Below are positions 63,964 through 64,000 of a stretch of DNA of 64,000 nt, piece by piece (position 1 is the first letter of the stretch; every line of letters begins with the position of its first letter). The DNA is from Bin80 sp964291275. GTDB lineage: Bacteria > Bacteroidota > Rhodothermia > Rhodothermales > Bin80. Below the pieces are notes generated by a model. The model was not told the DNA's origin. It searched no databases and saw nothing but the letters and a program-made list of their open reading frames with translations. The stretch spans positions 2,542,001 through 2,606,000 of the forward strand of contig OZ219799.1 in NCBI GenBank assembly GCA_964291275.2. Direction: 5' to 3'. A program made the position numbers and the translations under genes.

Positions 63964-64000
63964 ATCCCGAATAGGTTGAATCGCTAGGCTCAATAAGTAG

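Noticed and set aside
1..64000. CRISPR arrays, tRNA or rRNA genes
   Set aside because: No regularly spaced repeats, no cloverleaf-like segments and no rRNA-like sequence were recognised; a dedicated scan was not possible.

Overview
Organism. The window reads as a chromosome segment of a marine-type member of the Bacteroidota/Rhodothermota/Balneolota group. The grounds are an S10-spc-alpha run with map directly after secY and no adk between them, cysteine-free S14 and L36, a SprE/PorW-like TPR lipoprotein, a DUF5916 outer-membrane protein, secreted proteins with a TonB C-terminal domain, and a caa3-type oxidase with a small subunit IV. This placement is inferred from gene content and was not tested by phylogeny.

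Layout. 1-1290: end of a cytochrome c oxidase operon (subunit I tail, III, IV). 1367-5983: a branched-chain-amino-acid-type binding lipoprotein followed by a second copy split into two pieces about 3 kb apart, with an AbiE-type antitoxin, a decayed AbiEii toxin and a beta-propeller lipoprotein between them. 6477-14080: PhoX-like phosphatase, small lipoprotein, secreted PHP phosphoesterase, pyruvate kinase and a 1010-residue TPR/SPOR lipoprotein. 14184-16210: ftsH carrying a one-base frameshift just before its HEAGH zinc motif. 16365-35660: an unbroken + strand block of translation genes: rpsL, rpsG, fusA, tuf, the S10 and spc operons, secY, map, infA, rpmJ, rpsM, rpsK, rpsD, rpoA, rplQ. 35834-41122: Rel/Spo (p)ppGpp enzyme, ruvX, lemA, a TPM-domain protein, a TPR protein and a CPBP protease.

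41248-57770 is an accessory region. A TonB-C secreted-protein gene was duplicated in tandem together with the tail of the CPBP gene; copy 1 is intact, copy 2 has a Cys-to-UGA change, copy 3 has an insertion element at its start codon, and only a tail of copy 4 is left. The element at copy 3 is IS256-like, with 25-bp inverted repeats and an 8-bp target duplication, and carries two coupled genes. The second is an active-looking DDE transposase. The first is a diverged relative in which, by eye alignment, all three catalytic residues are replaced. Further right is a nested set: an ISL3-type element split by a group II intron, which itself holds an IS110-family element and an IS4-family element (12-bp target duplication) in its 3' portion. 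Joining the proposed intron ends restores the ISL3 reading frame. A GC-richer PQQ-dehydrogenase gene and an IS110 remnant follow.

57898-64000 returns to ordinary genes: a cysteine-desulfurase-like enzyme, a TIGR02206-like membrane protein, a DUF5916 protein and an AbgT-family transporter. No tRNA, rRNA or CRISPR array was recognised.
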